64,000 nucleotides of DNA from Enhygromyxa salina (GTDB taxonomy: Bacteria; Myxococcota_A; Polyangia; Nannocystales; Nannocystaceae), in the NCBI RefSeq assembly GCF_002994635.1, contig NZ_PVNL01000100.1, positions 92,005 to 156,004 of the forward strand, read 5' to 3'. This document shows positions 53,077 through 61,962 of the stretch, piece by piece. The notes below the pieces were generated by a model, which saw nothing but the letters and a program-made list of their open reading frames with translations, made no database searches and was not told where the DNA came from. The position numbers and the translations under genes were made by a program. Position 1 is the stretch's first letter. Each line of letters starts with the position of its first letter.

Positions 53077-53675
53077 ATGGATTCAAACTGGTGCAGCAGC
53101 CCTCGCAGCCGGCCGCAGCGGCGCTCGTGCGGCGATCTTGCGATCGCCTGCATCGGCGACCACACGGCCTGGGTCGTCGGCGCGGGCGGGACGCTGCTGC
53201 GCAGCCGCGACGCCGGGGCCAGCTGGGACTCGCTCGAGCTCGGTCAACCACTCGAGCCGCCGCGCCGCTGCACGGGCTCGCGTTCTCCCACCATGGTCGG
53301 GTCGCCGTCGGTGCCGGCGGCCTCATGCTCAGCAGCGACGCCGAGCAGCTGGACTGGACGATGGTCGATCTACCCACCTCGCGCGATCTGCATGCGGTCC
53401 GCGTGAGCCATGACGGGGATCTGACGATCGCGGTCGGCGAGGCCGGAGTCGTCGTCCGCGTCGAGCAGGGCGTCGCCGAGGCGATCGAGCTCCCCGACGC
53501 CGAGCAGGGACTGTACGGCCTGCACCTGCGCCACGATGGCCACGGACAGGCGGTCGGCGGCGCGGGGACCCCGTTGATCACCAGCGACGCCGGCCGCAGC
53601 TGGGACACGCGCTCGCTACCCACGACCGCGACCTTGCGCGGCGTCGACGACTTCCACGATGGCGGACACCCATGA
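53077..53675 (+). pseudogene. frameshifted beta-propeller (BNR/Ycf48-like) remnant
   Basis: From ATG 53077 one frame reads IGDHTAWVVGAGGTLLRSRDAGASWDSLEL. Near 53260 the continuing homology jumps to another frame (PLHGLAFSHHGRVAVGAGG, VRVSHDGDLTIAVGEAG, TSDAGRSWDTRSLP) and stops at 53675. Repeated VGAGG...S.DAG.SW units are typical of BNR/Ycf48-type propellers, which are usually more than 280 aa. The roughly 200 codons here and the indel suggest a decaying fragment. It is divergent from the halogenase-like gene. Confidence 0.6.
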
Positions 53676-53700
53676 ATGACTGACCCCGACAGGAGCCGGA

Positions 53701-54447
53701 TCACTCACACAGGCCGGTGTCGAACGCGTCGCAGTTGTCGGTGACGCACTGCCAGTTGCCGAAGCAGGGGTCGCCGACGCTGCCGTCCCAGCACTTGCCC
53801 TCGTGACAGTAGAGATCGTCGTGGGGACAGGCGCCCCAGTTGCCGCAGTCTTCACCGTCGCCCTCAATCCCACAGTCTTCGAGGCTGACGGTGCACTCCT
53901 GCGAGCACGCGAGCTGGCCCGGTCCCTCGCCGTAGTCGGCGCAGGCGAGGCCGCCGAAGTCGCCGCCGTCGCAGGCTTCACCATCTTCGACCACCCCGTT
54001 GCCGCAGCCCGGCTCGTAGCAACCCGAGGTGTCCACGGTGCAGTTTCCCGTGCAGGTCAGCTCGCCGCCCAGGAACCCGACGCTCTCACAGGTCCGGCCG
54101 CCGAGGTCCTGACCGTCGCACTCTTCGGGCGCCTGCGCGGTCCCGTCGCCACAGGTCCCGCCCGTGTCCCCGTCGCCGTCGCCGTCACCGCTTGGATCGC
54201 CATCGCCGGAGTCGCCGTCACCATCACCATCACCGCTTGGGTCGCCATCGCCGTCGCCGGGATCGCCATCCCCATCGCCACCTTCGGCCTCGCTGCCCTC
54301 GCTCCCGGGTGTCGCTCCCTCGGAGGTGTCGCCCGCGTCGGTGTCATCCTCGCCCAGCCCCGTGTCCCCGATCCCAAAGGTCGCGGGTGAGCAGCCGAGC
54401 GCGATCGAGGCGAAGATGGTGGAGACGGTCAACCGCAGAGAAGTCAT
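53701..54447 (-). CDS. Cys-rich lipoprotein with acidic GDGD linker
   Basis: 248 aa, ATG 54447. The signal ends SIALGC. Residues about 25-105 are an acidic GDGDGDP-type linker with Ser/Glu insertions. The C-terminal part has disulfide-type modules of the DUF4215/myxobacterial cysteine-rich kind (EECDGQDLGGRTCESVGF, GCGNGVVEDGEACDGGDFGG), ending NWGACPHDDLYCHEGKCWDGS. It is probably displayed on the cell surface. It is divergent from the TolQ-like gene (122 bp apart). No enzymatic role is visible. Confidence 0.85.
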   Translation of the reverse strand: MTSLRLTVSTIFASIALGCSPATFGIGDTGLGEDDTDAGDTSEGATPGSEGSEAEGGDGDGDPGDGDGDPSGDGDGDGDSGDGDPSGDGDGDGDTGGTCGDGTAQAPEECDGQDLGGRTCESVGFLGGELTCTGNCTVDTSGCYEPGCGNGVVEDGEACDGGDFGGLACADYGEGPGQLACSQECTVSLEDCGIEGDGEDCGNWGACPHDDLYCHEGKCWDGSVGDPCFGNWQCVTDNCDAFDTGLCE

Positions 54448-54568
54448 GCCCCTATCGAAGCGCAAGCGGGCCCCTACGTCCATAGCGACATGGAGCGCAA
54501 AAAGCGCGAGAGCTGAATTTGCCCTTGCACGGGCGGGGTCGCATGCTTGCCGGCCCAAGCCGCCTGCC

Positions 54569-55261
54569 ATGGATCTCGCGTACTTCTTCGAAAAAGGCGG
54601 CCCGCTCATGTGGGCCATTCTCGCGGCCGCCGTGATCGGCCTGTTCGTGTTCTTCGAGCGGCTGTACTCGCTGCAGCGCGCTCGGGTGGTGCCCCGGGCG
54701 TTTGTCGACCGAATCCGGGCGATGGTCGCCAAGGGCAGGACCAGCGAGGCGCAGCTGCTGTGTGAGGAGAACCAGTCGAGCATCGCGCGGATGATGGTCG
54801 CGAGCCTGCAGGCGTTCGCGGACGGCAAGTCCCGCGCCGAGATCAAGGAGGCCGTCGAGGAGGTCGGCGGGCGCGAGGTCGCGCACCTCGACAAGAACGT
54901 CGAGATCATCGGGACCGTGGCCTCCGTGTCCCCGCTGCTCGGCCTGCTCGGCACCGTGGTCGGCATGATCCAGGTGTTCCAGCGCTTCGTCGACGCCTAC
55001 GCCGAGGGCAAGGCGACCCCCGACGTGTTCGCCGAGGGCATCTGGACCGCGCTGATCACCACCGCGTACGGCCTCATGGTCGCGATCCCGATGCTGATCC
55101 TCTACAAGTTCCTGCAGAGCCGCAACGATCGCCTGATCGTCGAGATGGAGGAGGACGCGCTGGGCATCGTCGGGCTGCTCGACGAGAGCCTGCTCGAGCA
55201 ACAGCGCAAGCGCGCGAGCGACCGGGGCAGCGACGGGAGTGACGACGGAGCCGGCAAGTGA
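54569..55261 (+). CDS. TolQ/ExbB/MotA-family proton channel protein
   Basis: 230 aa, ATG 54569. The first membrane helix (PLMWAILAAAVIGLFVFFERL) and two later ones (VASVSPLLGLLGTVVGMIQVF; FAEGIWTALITTAYGLMVAIPMLIL) contain the family motif SPLLGLLGTVVGMI. These proteins, with a TolR/ExbD partner, couple the proton gradient to envelope work. The partner gene overlaps its stop. No TolA, TolB or TonB gene is adjacent, so whether it serves Tol, Ton or another transport system is open. Confidence 0.92.
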   Translation: MDLAYFFEKGGPLMWAILAAAVIGLFVFFERLYSLQRARVVPRAFVDRIRAMVAKGRTSEAQLLCEENQSSIARMMVASLQAFADGKSRAEIKEAVEEVGGREVAHLDKNVEIIGTVASVSPLLGLLGTVVGMIQVFQRFVDAYAEGKATPDVFAEGIWTALITTAYGLMVAIPMLILYKFLQSRNDRLIVEMEEDALGIVGLLDESLLEQQRKRASDRGSDGSDDGAGK

Positions 55262-55680
55262 GCATCGCCTCGCGCGACTCGGGCCACCTCCGCCACCGCC
55301 GACGCCAGCAGAGCAGCGTCGTCGATCTCACCCCGCTGATCGACATCGTGTTTCAGCTGTTGATCTTCTTCTTGCTGACCGCGACGTTTCAAGAGAGCTC
55401 CTCGCTCGACGTCGATCTCGCCCGCGCCAAGAACCAGCAAAAAACTCAGAAGACCGAGGCCGTGATCGTCTCGATCAGCTCGCGTGGGGCGTTCGAGGTC
55501 GACCAGATCCTCGTTGATCCAGGCGGGCTCGAGAGCTACCTGTGCGCCCAGTCCAACAACGGCAAGCGCACCCTCCACATCCGGGCCGACAAGAACAGCA
55601 AGCATGAGGATCTGGTCTTCGCGATGGATCTGGCCAAGACCTGCGGGTTCGAGAGCCTGGGAATTCTTCACCAGAACTAG
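55258..55680 (+). CDS. ExbD/TolR-family protein
   Basis: 140 aa, GTG 55258 overlapping the TolQ-like stop by four bases. A basic N-terminus is followed by one membrane helix with the family pattern VDLTPLIDIVFQLLIFFLLTA (Asp in the helix is the conserved proton-relay residue). The periplasmic part is beta-rich (VIVSISSRGAFEVDQILVD, LHIRADKNSKHEDLVFAMDLAK), matching the ExbD/TolR fold. It works with the preceding gene as the stator of an energised envelope complex. Confidence 0.92.
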   Translation: MSIASRDSGHLRHRRRQQSSVVDLTPLIDIVFQLLIFFLLTATFQESSSLDVDLARAKNQQKTQKTEAVIVSISSRGAFEVDQILVDPGGLESYLCAQSNNGKRTLHIRADKNSKHEDLVFAMDLAKTCGFESLGILHQN

Positions 55681-55994
55681 ATCTTGACGCTGCCGATCAC
55701 CCAGCCGCACGCGGCGGCGGTGATGATCTCGCGCAAGCGTGGATCGAGCGGGCGGGCCGGGTCCGACTCGTCGACCGCTAGCTGGCTGGCCAGTGCCGCT
55801 CGTGGGCGGCCCGGGTGGGCGTCGAAGAATTCGATCTCGTACAGATAGCGGCGTCGCTGCGCGCGGGGTCGAGCACCGCCCACCGTGCGTCGGACCGCGT
55901 CGAGCTCGCGGGACAGCTCCGCGTGCGGTGGCTGGCGCTCGATCTCCCGCGTCATCGGCCGAAGCGCCCGCTCGTGTTTGGACCGTCGGTACAT
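55677..55994 (-). CDS. small hypothetical protein
   Basis: 105 aa, ATG 55994 (MYRRSKHERALRP). An earlier in-frame start at 56054 would run through the interspersed repeat at 56006-56050 and is rejected. The protein is basic, Arg rich, with a YLYEIEFFDAHPGRPR segment and a hydrophobic C-terminus (IITAAACGWVIGSVKI). No family was recognised. It overlaps the ExbD-like stop by four bases. It could be a small regulator or a spurious frame. Confidence 0.4.
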   Translation of the reverse strand: MYRRSKHERALRPMTREIERQPPHAELSRELDAVRRTVGGARPRAQRRRYLYEIEFFDAHPGRPRAALASQLAVDESDPARPLDPRLREIITAAACGWVIGSVKI

Positions 55995-56005
55995 TGCTCG
56001 CTTCC

Positions 56006-56050
56006 TTTCAGCTCGGGCGAAGCTCCTCGCCCGCTTGCAGACGCCATTCG
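56006..56050 (+). repeat. interspersed repeat, copy C
   Basis: Diverged copy of the repeat seen at 58883-59004 and 61963-62042, with the core hairpin GGGCGA...TCGCCC. It lies between two minus-strand genes. Confidence 0.65.
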
Positions 56051-56058
56051 TCACTGCG

Positions 56059-56544
56059 TCAGCGAATGCCTCGCGCCGAAGCCATGGCGTCGATCACCGC
56101 GTTGAGCGGTCGCAGCTGCAGTGGTTTGGTCATATACGCATCGGCCCCGAGCGCAATCGCCCGGTCGTGGTCGGCGCTGGAGTGCGCCGCGCTGAGCATG
56201 AGCACAGGCGCCCCCGCGTGGACGGGGTCCCGGCGCAGCTGGCGAAGCAGACAAAACCCATCGACCCGCGGGGTGTCGACGGCGAGCACGAACAGGTCGA
56301 ACGGGTGGCGGCGCAGCTGCTCGAGCCCGTCGTAGCCGTCGGACGCGATCGTGCAGTCGAACCCCTTGGCCTCGAGGGCCCGGGCCATGCGCTCGGCGAT
56401 GAACCGACAGTCGTCGACGATGAGCGCCTGGGGCCGCAGCGCCAGGCAGATCGCGTGCGATCCGCTCAGCGCCTGGGCAAACGGCACAGCGGCACAGTGG
56501 GGCCGGAGCGGGAGGAGAGCGGGAATCGAGGCTTGCGTGTCCAC
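56059..56544 (-). CDS. receiver-domain protein lacking the phosphoacceptor Asp
   Basis: 161 aa, GTG 56544. After a 36-residue N-terminal extension comes a receiver fold: acidic pair D44-D45 (LIVDD), a switch Ser118 (LMLSA), and Lys140 (MTKPL). Where the phosphorylated Asp should be, the strand reads FVLAVDTPRVDG, placing Ala88 at the site, with an Asp two residues later (D90). It is therefore a degenerate or pseudo-receiver and is not expected to be phosphorylated in the standard way. It stands alone, convergent with no kinase gene; output domain absent. Confidence 0.82.
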   Translation of the reverse strand: MDTQASIPALLPLRPHCAAVPFAQALSGSHAICLALRPQALIVDDCRFIAERMARALEAKGFDCTIASDGYDGLEQLRRHPFDLFVLAVDTPRVDGFCLLRQLRRDPVHAGAPVLMLSAAHSSADHDRAIALGADAYMTKPLQLRPLNAVIDAMASARGIR

Positions 56545-56883
56545 CGTGAGTCCAGTGTTCGCGCTACTGTCCTTTGGACCAGGTAATTAATGTAAGCCTA
56601 CGCAAGGTATTTTTCTGAACTCCAGACTGGCGGGCAAGACACTCAGGTGGGACTGCCAGGCCCCCTTTCACGCCGAGCCCTCACCTTCATGCAGTGCCAC
56701 ACCATCGACGAGGCTTTGACTTCGCAGCCAATCGACCCGCACGGGGCGATGGGCTGCGATGATCGTCGGATCAACGATCGCCCCGCGAGCCCATGGGTGG
56801 ACCGGCTTGCGAGCGTACTTGGTCTAAAGGACACTCATGACAGGTCGCGGGCGGTGTGGGACACTAGCCGACCCGGCGTCGAC
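56545..56883. promoter_or_regulatory. 339-bp divergent region between receiver gene and ECF sigma gene
   Basis: The promoters of both genes should lie here. An AT-rich stretch around 56580-56615 (TAATTAATG and TATTTTTC) stands out against the high-GC background and is a likely core-promoter position. No clear ECF-type -35 was recognised. The in-frame sequence upstream of the sigma ATG is not protein-like. Confidence 0.35.
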
Positions 56884-57528
56884 ATGAGCTCACGCCCCTT
56901 TCCGGTCGAAACTGCAGCGGAACCGGAAGACCACCCGGCCTCCGTCGACATGATTTCGGCACCGAGTGACAGCAAGCTCGCTGAGGCGCTGCGTGCCGGA
57001 GACGGAGCAGCGATCGCCCAGCTGTTTGATCTGTACGGGGGGCACGTCGAGCGCGTCCTGATCCGCACGATCGGGCGCGACGCCGAGATGGAAGACATGG
57101 TCCAAGACGTATTCTTGGGCGCGTACCGGAGCGGGCCCAACTACCAGGGCGACGACGCGCAGCTCAAGGCCTGGATCAGCCGGATCGCGGTGTTCACTGC
57201 TCGCGGCTACCTGCGCAAACGCAAGCGTCGCTGGTGGCTCCGCTCGGCCGACCCCGCGCAGATGCCCGAGCTGAGCTCCAAGGAGCCCAGCCCCCACACG
57301 GCGGAGGTCCTGCGTCGGACCCACGCTGCGCTCGATCTGATGGACGCGGATCTGCGGATCCCGTTCGCGCTGCGCGAATTCGAGGCGATGGAGCTCGCCG
57401 AGATCGCGGAGGCCTGCGACTGCTCGGTGTCCACGATCAAGCGCCGGCTGGCCCGAGCACGAAAGACCTTTGATCGACTGGCCAAGAAAGATCCTATCTT
57501 GCGCGATTGGTTGGGAGACGAAAGCTAA
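56884..57528 (+). CDS. ECF-family RNA polymerase sigma factor
   Basis: 214 aa. ATG 56884 (MSSRPFPVE) is preferred over an earlier start at 56647, whose extra 79 residues look non-coding. Region 2 spans about 35-105 (LAEALRAGDGAAIAQLFDLYG, DMVQDVFLGAYRS) and region 4 about 145-205 (ALREFEAMELAEIAEACDCS, TIKRRLARARKTF). Its stop overlaps the FecR/TPR start by one base (TAATG). No anti-sigma factor of the classical zinc type is seen; the FecR-domain neighbour may sense or regulate it. It likely controls the following envelope genes. Confidence 0.92.
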   Translation: MSSRPFPVETAAEPEDHPASVDMISAPSDSKLAEALRAGDGAAIAQLFDLYGGHVERVLIRTIGRDAEMEDMVQDVFLGAYRSGPNYQGDDAQLKAWISRIAVFTARGYLRKRKRRWWLRSADPAQMPELSSKEPSPHTAEVLRRTHAALDLMDADLRIPFALREFEAMELAEIAEACDCSVSTIKRRLARARKTFDRLAKKDPILRDWLGDES

Positions 57529-58874
57529 TGGGCAACACGAATCAAGACTCGACTTCCCGGCTGTTGACCGCCGTTCGTGAGGCTCAGGACCAAGCGCTGC
57601 GACTCGACGATCCCAACGAGCACGCCCGCGCTCGCGCTCGATTGCTGCAGGCCGTCGACGCCAGCAGCCGTGTTGGCGTGGTGCCAGCAACAGGCGCGCG
57701 CGGGCTCGGATGGCGCCTGGGGGTCGGCACGCTGGCCGCGGCCGCGTGCACGCTCGCGCTGATCGTGAGCTGGCCCAGCGGCTCGACCGATCCCATTGGC
57801 GATCCGTCCTCCGCTCACGCGCTGGTGTTCGAGCTCGATGGGGCCGAGGTCGCCTCCGACGATCTCGGCGACGTGATCGCAGCCGAGCAGACCAGCCGCT
57901 TGCTCGCGTTCTCGGACAGCACGGCGGTCGAGCTGTCGCCCGGGGGGCGCCTGCACCTCGACGATATCCGCAGCAACGGCGCGGTCGTGGTGCTCGACGC
58001 TGGTGAGGTCGCGCTCGCGGTTCACCACGAGCGCGACACCAGCTGGCGGGTCGACGCCGGGCCGTGGCAGGTGCACGTGACCGGCACCCAGTTCAGCGTC
58101 GCGTGGGAGCCCACGGTCCAGAGCTTTCGAGTCGCGGTCATCGAAGGCTCGGTCCGCGTCGAGGGACCCGACGGCGACGTCACCAACCTGCGCGGCGGCG
58201 ACACGTTGATCCGCGAGCGGGGCAAGGCGACGATCGAGCCCGAGAGCCTGATCGCCGACCCGATCGGTGCGGATCCCGGCGGGATCCCGACGGGTGAGGG
58301 CGTCGGTCAGGGTGAGGCTACGGAAGTCAGCGACGAACCGCTCGGCCCAGTCGCCAGCGCAGATCCAGACACCGGGGCGAGCAAGCCCAATTCTGCGCAG
58401 GCCAAGCAGCTGAGCTGGGACCAGCACTTCGACAACAGCGACTACGCCGCGGCGTGGCAGGCCCTCGCCCAGCTGTCCGGAGGCATCCACGCCGAGGCCA
58501 CCCACGCCAACGCGAACACCCTGCTCGACCTCGCCGACGTCGCCCACTACACCAAGCACAGCGACGACGCGCGCAAGCTGCTCGAGCAGCTGCGCGAGCG
58601 GTTCCCGGCCAGCGATGAAGCAGGCAAGGCCGCGTTCGCGCTCGGTCGGCTCGCCGCCACCAGCGGCTCACAAGCCAAGGCCGCGAGCTGGTTCGAGCTG
58701 TACCTCGTCGAGCTGCCCAACGGCTCACTCGCCGGTGACGCGCTGGCCCGCTTGATCGACAGCTACGACGCTCTCGGTCGCAAGGGTGACGCGAGCGAAG
58801 CAGCCAAGCGTTACCTCGCCCGATTCCCCAAGGGCCCGCACGCCGACAAGGCTGCTAAGATCCTCGCCCGCTGA
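57528..58874 (+). CDS. FecR-domain protein with TPR-like tail
   Basis: 448 aa, ATG 57528 overlapping the sigma stop. Layout: short cytosolic helix, membrane segment (about 60-80; LGVGTLAAAACTLALIVSW), a FecR beta domain (about 95-235; SDSTAVELSPGGRLHLDDIR, WQVHVTGTQFSV, FRVAVIEGSVRVEG), an acidic/Pro linker, then TPR-like helices (about 300-448; AAWQALAQLSGG, AAFALGRLAATSG, RYLARFPKGPHADKAAK). This sigma-FecR-TPR pairing is common in myxobacteria and usually acts as a membrane sensor or anti-sigma for the sigma factor. Confidence 0.88.
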   Translation: MGNTNQDSTSRLLTAVREAQDQALRLDDPNEHARARARLLQAVDASSRVGVVPATGARGLGWRLGVGTLAAAACTLALIVSWPSGSTDPIGDPSSAHALVFELDGAEVASDDLGDVIAAEQTSRLLAFSDSTAVELSPGGRLHLDDIRSNGAVVVLDAGEVALAVHHERDTSWRVDAGPWQVHVTGTQFSVAWEPTVQSFRVAVIEGSVRVEGPDGDVTNLRGGDTLIRERGKATIEPESLIADPIGADPGGIPTGEGVGQGEATEVSDEPLGPVASADPDTGASKPNSAQAKQLSWDQHFDNSDYAAAWQALAQLSGGIHAEATHANANTLLDLADVAHYTKHSDDARKLLEQLRERFPASDEAGKAAFALGRLAATSGSQAKAASWFELYLVELPNGSLAGDALARLIDSYDALGRKGDASEAAKRYLARFPKGPHADKAAKILAR

Positions 58875-58882
58875 GGGCAGCG

Positions 58883-59004
58883 GGCTGTCTTCAGCTCGGG
58901 CGAGGCTGTTATCAGCTCGGGCGAGGCTGTTATCAGCTCGGGCGAGGCTTCTCGCCCGCTTGCAGGCACCGTCGTAGACTGGTTCACCTTGGGCAGCGAA
59001 CTGA
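58883..59004 (+). repeat. interspersed repeat, copy A, with 21-bp tandem units
   Basis: Three near-identical 21-bp units (58883-58903, 58904-58924, 58925-58945) lead into a hairpin (GGGCGAG, loop, CTCGCCC at about 58940-58957) and then about 45 bp also present at 61963-62042. It sits just after the FecR gene and includes the start region of the next gene. Confidence 0.75.
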
Positions 59005-60113
59005 TTTCGGCTCGGGCGAGCACAGCGACACGCTGGCGGTCCACGGTGGTGCTCGCGGGCGTGTGCGCGCTGCTCATGTGCGCGAGCGTGGCGGCGGCAG
59101 CGACACCGCCCGAGCCCACCAGCGATGTGCCGAGCTCAGCTCAGACCGAGCTGGTGCTGATCCGGGTGGTGCCCGACGACAAGCACGTCACGGCTCGGCT
59201 GCGCGCCGAACTCGACGTGATGGCGCTCGACACCGAGCTGCTCGACGTCCCCGATGACGCGCCCGTGCTCGGCACCGAGCTGCTCGATCGGCTCGAGCAG
59301 GCGGGCGCGAGCGCGGCGATCGAGATTGCGATCGACCAGCAACGCATCGAGGTCTGGGTCGCCGACGGGGCCACGGGCAAGACGCTCACGCGCCGGTTCG
59401 ATCTCGCCCTCGATCCCGAGCAGGCCGAGCCGCGGACCCTCGCGATCGCGGCGGTCGAGCTGCTGCGAGCGTCACGCCTCGAGTTCGCCCGTGACGCCCC
59501 ACGCGGCGATCCACCGGAGCCCGATGACCCGGGCGAGCAAGCGACCGAGAGCGAGCGGCCTCCGGTCCCCGACCAGCCCCCAGACCGATCGCAGCCGGCC
59601 CGCGGCGCCCTGAGCCTCGCCCCGATGATCGGCGGCGGTCCAGGTGGGCTGGGCGCCACCACCCACATCGAGCTCGCCGGCCGCTGGACCCCGCGCGAAC
59701 GGTTTGCGCTGCGCGTGTCCGTTTGGCTGCCGAGCCTCGGCAACAGCGTGGCCAACGAGCAGGGCAGCGCGCGCGTGTTCGTGGGTATGGCGTTCATCGA
59801 GCCGCAGCTGCGGCTGCCGGGCGGCGCGTCGTGGTTTCATCCAGAGCTCGGGCTCGGGCTCGGCGCGGCGATCACCGGGATCGTCGGCGCCGCCACGCCA
59901 CCGCTTCGCAGCAACACGACCGTGCTCGCCGGCTTCGCCTCCCACGCGCACCTCGGGCTGGGCTTCGAGCTCACGCCCCGGCTGTGGGCCAGGCTCGACA
60001 GCTACGTCGGCGTCATCTTGCCGCAGCCGACCATCGTGTTCGTCGACGAGGTCGTCGCGGGCTACGGGCTGCCGTTTGCGACCGGGTCGCTGGGCCTGGA
60101 GTTTTGGATCTGA
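58989..60113 (+). CDS. outer-membrane beta-barrel-like protein
   Basis: 374 aa. TTG 58989 is the first start and lies inside the interspersed repeat; GTG 59046 or 59049 are alternatives just before the hydrophobic signal (VLAGVCALLMCASVAAAA). Residues about 50-160 are an alpha/beta domain (VLIRVVPDDKHVTARLRAELD, AAIEIAIDQQRIEVWVAD). After a Pro-rich linker the C-terminal half alternates aromatic strands and glycine turns (LAGRWTPRERFALRVSVWLP, PELGLGLGAAITGIVG, ending SLGLEFWI with a terminal aromatic-rich strand), as in outer-membrane barrels. It follows the sigma/FecR pair, so it is a likely target. Confidence 0.75.
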   Translation: MGSELISARASTATRWRSTVVLAGVCALLMCASVAAAATPPEPTSDVPSSAQTELVLIRVVPDDKHVTARLRAELDVMALDTELLDVPDDAPVLGTELLDRLEQAGASAAIEIAIDQQRIEVWVADGATGKTLTRRFDLALDPEQAEPRTLAIAAVELLRASRLEFARDAPRGDPPEPDDPGEQATESERPPVPDQPPDRSQPARGALSLAPMIGGGPGGLGATTHIELAGRWTPRERFALRVSVWLPSLGNSVANEQGSARVFVGMAFIEPQLRLPGGASWFHPELGLGLGAAITGIVGAATPPLRSNTTVLAGFASHAHLGLGFELTPRLWARLDSYVGVILPQPTIVFVDEVVAGYGLPFATGSLGLEFWI

Positions 60114-60258
60114 GCGTCGTCGTCCGGGTTGTGATCACCCGTACATCGGTTGCAGCGCGACGCGATCCCGTGATCGAGTGAGCTCGAGCGCGCCCCAGTT
60201 GTGTCACCCGGTGGTATGTTGAACGGTGAGCTGCTCCGCAGCTGCCTAGCACCTGGCC

Positions 60259-61962
60259 ATGGGCTCGAACTCCACCTCCCTGTTGCTGACGCCGTTGTTG
60301 GTGGTTGGCGTTGGATGCAGCGTCCCAGGTCACGCAATCTTGGCAGCCGAGACCGAGACCGGCGAGGGCAGCCTCAGCGACTCGGGGGTGGTGACCGCGA
60401 CCGGGACCGAGACCGACGCTGATTCAGGCGAAGCCGACGACGGCGGGGCCCCGTCGGATCTGCCCGAGGACCCCGCGCTCGAGCCCACGCCCGTGTGCAC
60501 GATCAGCCCGGAGCAGCTCGACGGCGCGCTCCCGTGTGACCTGGCGGCCCCGAGCGAGGTGATCGCACCGGTCACGGCGTGGACGTGGACGGGCCCCGGC
60601 GGAGAAGACAGCGTGGTGGTGACCCCGTTGGTCGCCAACCTCGACGACGACAACGGCGACGGCTTCGTCGATCTCTGCGACCGGCCCGACGTCGTCGTCG
60701 CGGCCGTGCAGCTGCCACCTGGCAAGACCGATCCGTGGCCGGTCGGGCACCTCCACGTCATCGACGGAGCCAGCGGCGCGACGACTCGTGTGATCCCCAC
60801 CTCGATCGACGCCTCGATCAACCCGGCGCTCGCCGACCTCGACGGCGACGGCGTCGTCGAGATCGTCGCGCTGCAAGCTCAGGGTCCAAACAGCCCGTAC
60901 CAGCCGTCACAGCGGCGCCTGATGGCGTTTCACGCGGACGGCGAGCTCGCGTGGGCCGGCCAACACTGGCAGGTCTCCCGCGGCGGCGGTGCGATCTCGA
61001 TCGCGGATCTCGACAACGACGGCAGCCCCGAGATCCTCGCCCCCGAGTACGTGACCAACGCGGCGGGGCAGCTGCTGTGGGCGCCCAGCAACCCGGCGAT
61101 GTCGCTCTCGATGCCGGTCGCCGTCGACCTCGATCTCGACGGCGATCTCGAGGTGCTGTTCGGCGGCACCGCCTACGACCACGACGGCAGCTGGCGGTTC
61201 GACACGCCCACCGTCCCGCAAGATCGCGGCAGCGTGGCCGTGGCCAACTTCGACGATGACGAGTTCCCCGAGCTCTACGTGCAGCACGACGGCGAGCACG
61301 CGGTGCTCGAGCACGACGGCAGCGTCAAGGCGGTGTGCCCGACCGGCAACGTGGACATCTCGGGCGCGGGTGGCTACCCCGTCGCGATCTACGACCTCGA
61401 CGGCGACAGTCGAGCCGAGCTGCTGTTCGGGTTCCAGGACAAATTTTACGTGCTCGCGCTCGAGGCCGACGCCTGCATCGTCAAGTGGTCGAAGAAGACC
61501 GACGCGGTCGAGGGCATGTCGAGCGGGACCCTGTTCGACCTGCTCGATGACGGTCACGCCGAGGCGATCTACGCCGACCGCTCACGGATCCAGCTGTACT
61601 CGTCGACCGGCGAGCTGTTGTTTCAGCTCGCCCACACCGCGCGCGAGAGCATCGCCAACCCGGTGGTCGCCGACGTCGACGGCGACGGCGCCGCCGAAAT
61701 TCTGATCGTGTCGAGCGCGCCGCTGGGCGCGAAGTCGGCGACCGCCAGCCTGATCGTGCTGCAGAACGCCGACGATCGGTTCGCGCCCACCCGGCGGGTC
61801 TGGAATCAACACACCTATCACCACAGCAACATCGACGAGATCGGCCGGGTCCCTGCATTCGAGCCCCCGCATTGGCACACCGAGAACAGCTTCCGTACCA
61901 ATAGCCACGTGTATGAAGGCGAAATGTGCATTCCCGCGCCGCTGCCGGCCGAAGGGCCATGA
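60259..61962 (+). CDS. FG-GAP/VCBS-repeat lipoprotein 1
   Basis: 567 aa, ATG 60259. The signal ends VVGVGC, followed by a Thr/Glu/Asp linker. Repeats of the FG-GAP/VCBS type span about 100-520, with the Ca-binding-like DxDxDG loops (ADLDGDGVVEI, VDLDLDGDLEVLFGG, DLDGDSRAELLFG). They form an integrin-like propeller. The C-terminal motif RRVWNQHTYHHSNIDE then PHWHTENSFRTNS is shared with the next gene. Surface adhesion or sensing is likely. It ends at the interspersed repeat. Confidence 0.88.
   Translation: MGSNSTSLLLTPLLVVGVGCSVPGHAILAAETETGEGSLSDSGVVTATGTETDADSGEADDGGAPSDLPEDPALEPTPVCTISPEQLDGALPCDLAAPSEVIAPVTAWTWTGPGGEDSVVVTPLVANLDDDNGDGFVDLCDRPDVVVAAVQLPPGKTDPWPVGHLHVIDGASGATTRVIPTSIDASINPALADLDGDGVVEIVALQAQGPNSPYQPSQRRLMAFHADGELAWAGQHWQVSRGGGAISIADLDNDGSPEILAPEYVTNAAGQLLWAPSNPAMSLSMPVAVDLDLDGDLEVLFGGTAYDHDGSWRFDTPTVPQDRGSVAVANFDDDEFPELYVQHDGEHAVLEHDGSVKAVCPTGNVDISGAGGYPVAIYDLDGDSRAELLFGFQDKFYVLALEADACIVKWSKKTDAVEGMSSGTLFDLLDDGHAEAIYADRSRIQLYSSTGELLFQLAHTARESIANPVVADVDGDGAAEILIVSSAPLGAKSATASLIVLQNADDRFAPTRRVWNQHTYHHSNIDEIGRVPAFEPPHWHTENSFRTNSHVYEGEMCIPAPLPAEGP

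Noticed and set aside
55677..56054. A 125-aa version of the small gene at 55677 starting at 56054
   Set aside because: The extra N-terminus is translated from an interspersed repeat.
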